Positions 34,032 to 34,173 of a stretch of 34,173 nucleotides of DNA are shown here, piece after piece. Each line of letters opens with the position of its first letter. Position 1 is the stretch's first letter. The stretch covers positions 1 to 34,173 of the forward strand of contig JALWSS010000225.1 in NCBI GenBank assembly GCA_026993525.1, written 5' to 3'. The notes under the pieces are model-generated. The model was not told the DNA's origin, ran no database searches, and saw nothing but the letters and a program-made list of their open reading frames with translations. This DNA comes from Saprospiraceae bacterium (GTDB taxonomy: Bacteria > Bacteroidota > Bacteroidia > Chitinophagales > Saprospiraceae). The translations under genes were made by a program, and so were the position numbers.

Positions 34032-34173
34032 CCTTTTCATCGGAACGGGCCTGCCCTTTGGCCTCCGTGACGACAACCGGGTGTACCGCAATACCTACCG
34101 CCTCAAGCCCTACCACCGGGCCGACATCGGTTTTTCCCTGAAAATCTGGGCCGACAGCTGGCCGGCCAAAAAG
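34032..34173 (+). pseudogene. Headless duplicate of the TonB-receptor 3' region
   Basis: 142 bp aligning without gaps to 32207-32348 of the receptor gene, with 7 differences (about 95% identity). The frame stays open to the window edge and encodes the receptor's FIGTGLPFGLRDDNRVYR region with Val-Ile, Asp-Ala, Glu-Asp and Leu-Pro changes plus three silent ones. Upstream of 34032 similarity fades, the frame meets TGA at 33985-33987, and no start codon is available. It is most likely a truncated duplicate; what follows lies outside the window. Confidence 0.7.

Noticed and set aside
33914-34141. Plus-strand frame of 75 codons near the right end
   Set aside because: It runs through the receptor-gene duplicate in the wrong frame; homology is in another frame.

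Overview
The window is chromosomal DNA from a member of the Bacteroidota. The evidence is a SusC/SusD outer-membrane pair, a second TonB-dependent receptor with a carboxypeptidase-regulatory domain, DUF1573, a one-polypeptide E1 alpha/beta 2-oxoacid dehydrogenase, a succinate dehydrogenase in C-A-B order with a single cytochrome b subunit, and promoters of the Bacteroidota type (TTG, then TAnnTTTG). Coding DNA is moderately GC-rich. A Saprospiria-like or related environmental lineage is my inference from the overall feel of the sequence, not something proved here. No rRNA or tRNA gene was found.

Layout: 1-415 is palindrome-rich intergenic DNA. 416-2521 (-) is a DUF255/thioredoxin-like lipoprotein, divergent from lysA (2710-3981), a degenerate histidine-phosphatase-fold lipoprotein (3983-4648) and valS (4691-7450), all (+). 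7451-8332 is gene-free: a GC-rich repeat, a 10-bp microsatellite, a 448-bp MITE-like element with 23-bp terminal inverted repeats, and a TTCGATTC-type microsatellite that runs into the 3' end of a GNAT/FemAB-like gene (8333-9574, -). The fused branched-chain-type E1 follows (9765-12182, -). On the + strand come DUF1573 (12633-13079), a CPBP membrane protease (13162-14115), a von Willebrand A lipoprotein (14288-15346), an M1 metallopeptidase (15467-17344) and an S9 prolyl oligopeptidase lipoprotein (17408-19567). Then comes the sdhCAB operon (19802-23338) behind a good consensus promoter.

23339-25117 is a 1.8-kb repeat island: recurring TCCCGA/TCGGGA hairpins, a 94-bp tandem array (about 5.3 copies) whose unit can fold as two inverted hairpins or as a fully paired four-way junction, two diverged copies of another multi-hairpin element, and a 147-bp tandem array (three copies). 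The susD (25118-26503) and susC (26579-29560) genes lie beyond it on the minus strand, divergent from the second TonB-dependent receptor (29997-32528).

The right end (32529-34173) is the most unusual part. An AT-rich gene for a HEPN-like protein (RNSIAH motif) is bounded by inverted 14-bp sequences. Its 3' end runs straight into a 133-nt attC-like inverted repeat, giving the layout of a solitary integron-type gene cassette. A nearly perfect 11-bp-arm palindrome lies upstream of the gene. On the far side is a roughly 95%-identical, headless copy of the neighbouring receptor's 3' end. This locus looks like a laterally acquired toxin/defence-type cassette inserted beside a duplicated receptor gene tail.
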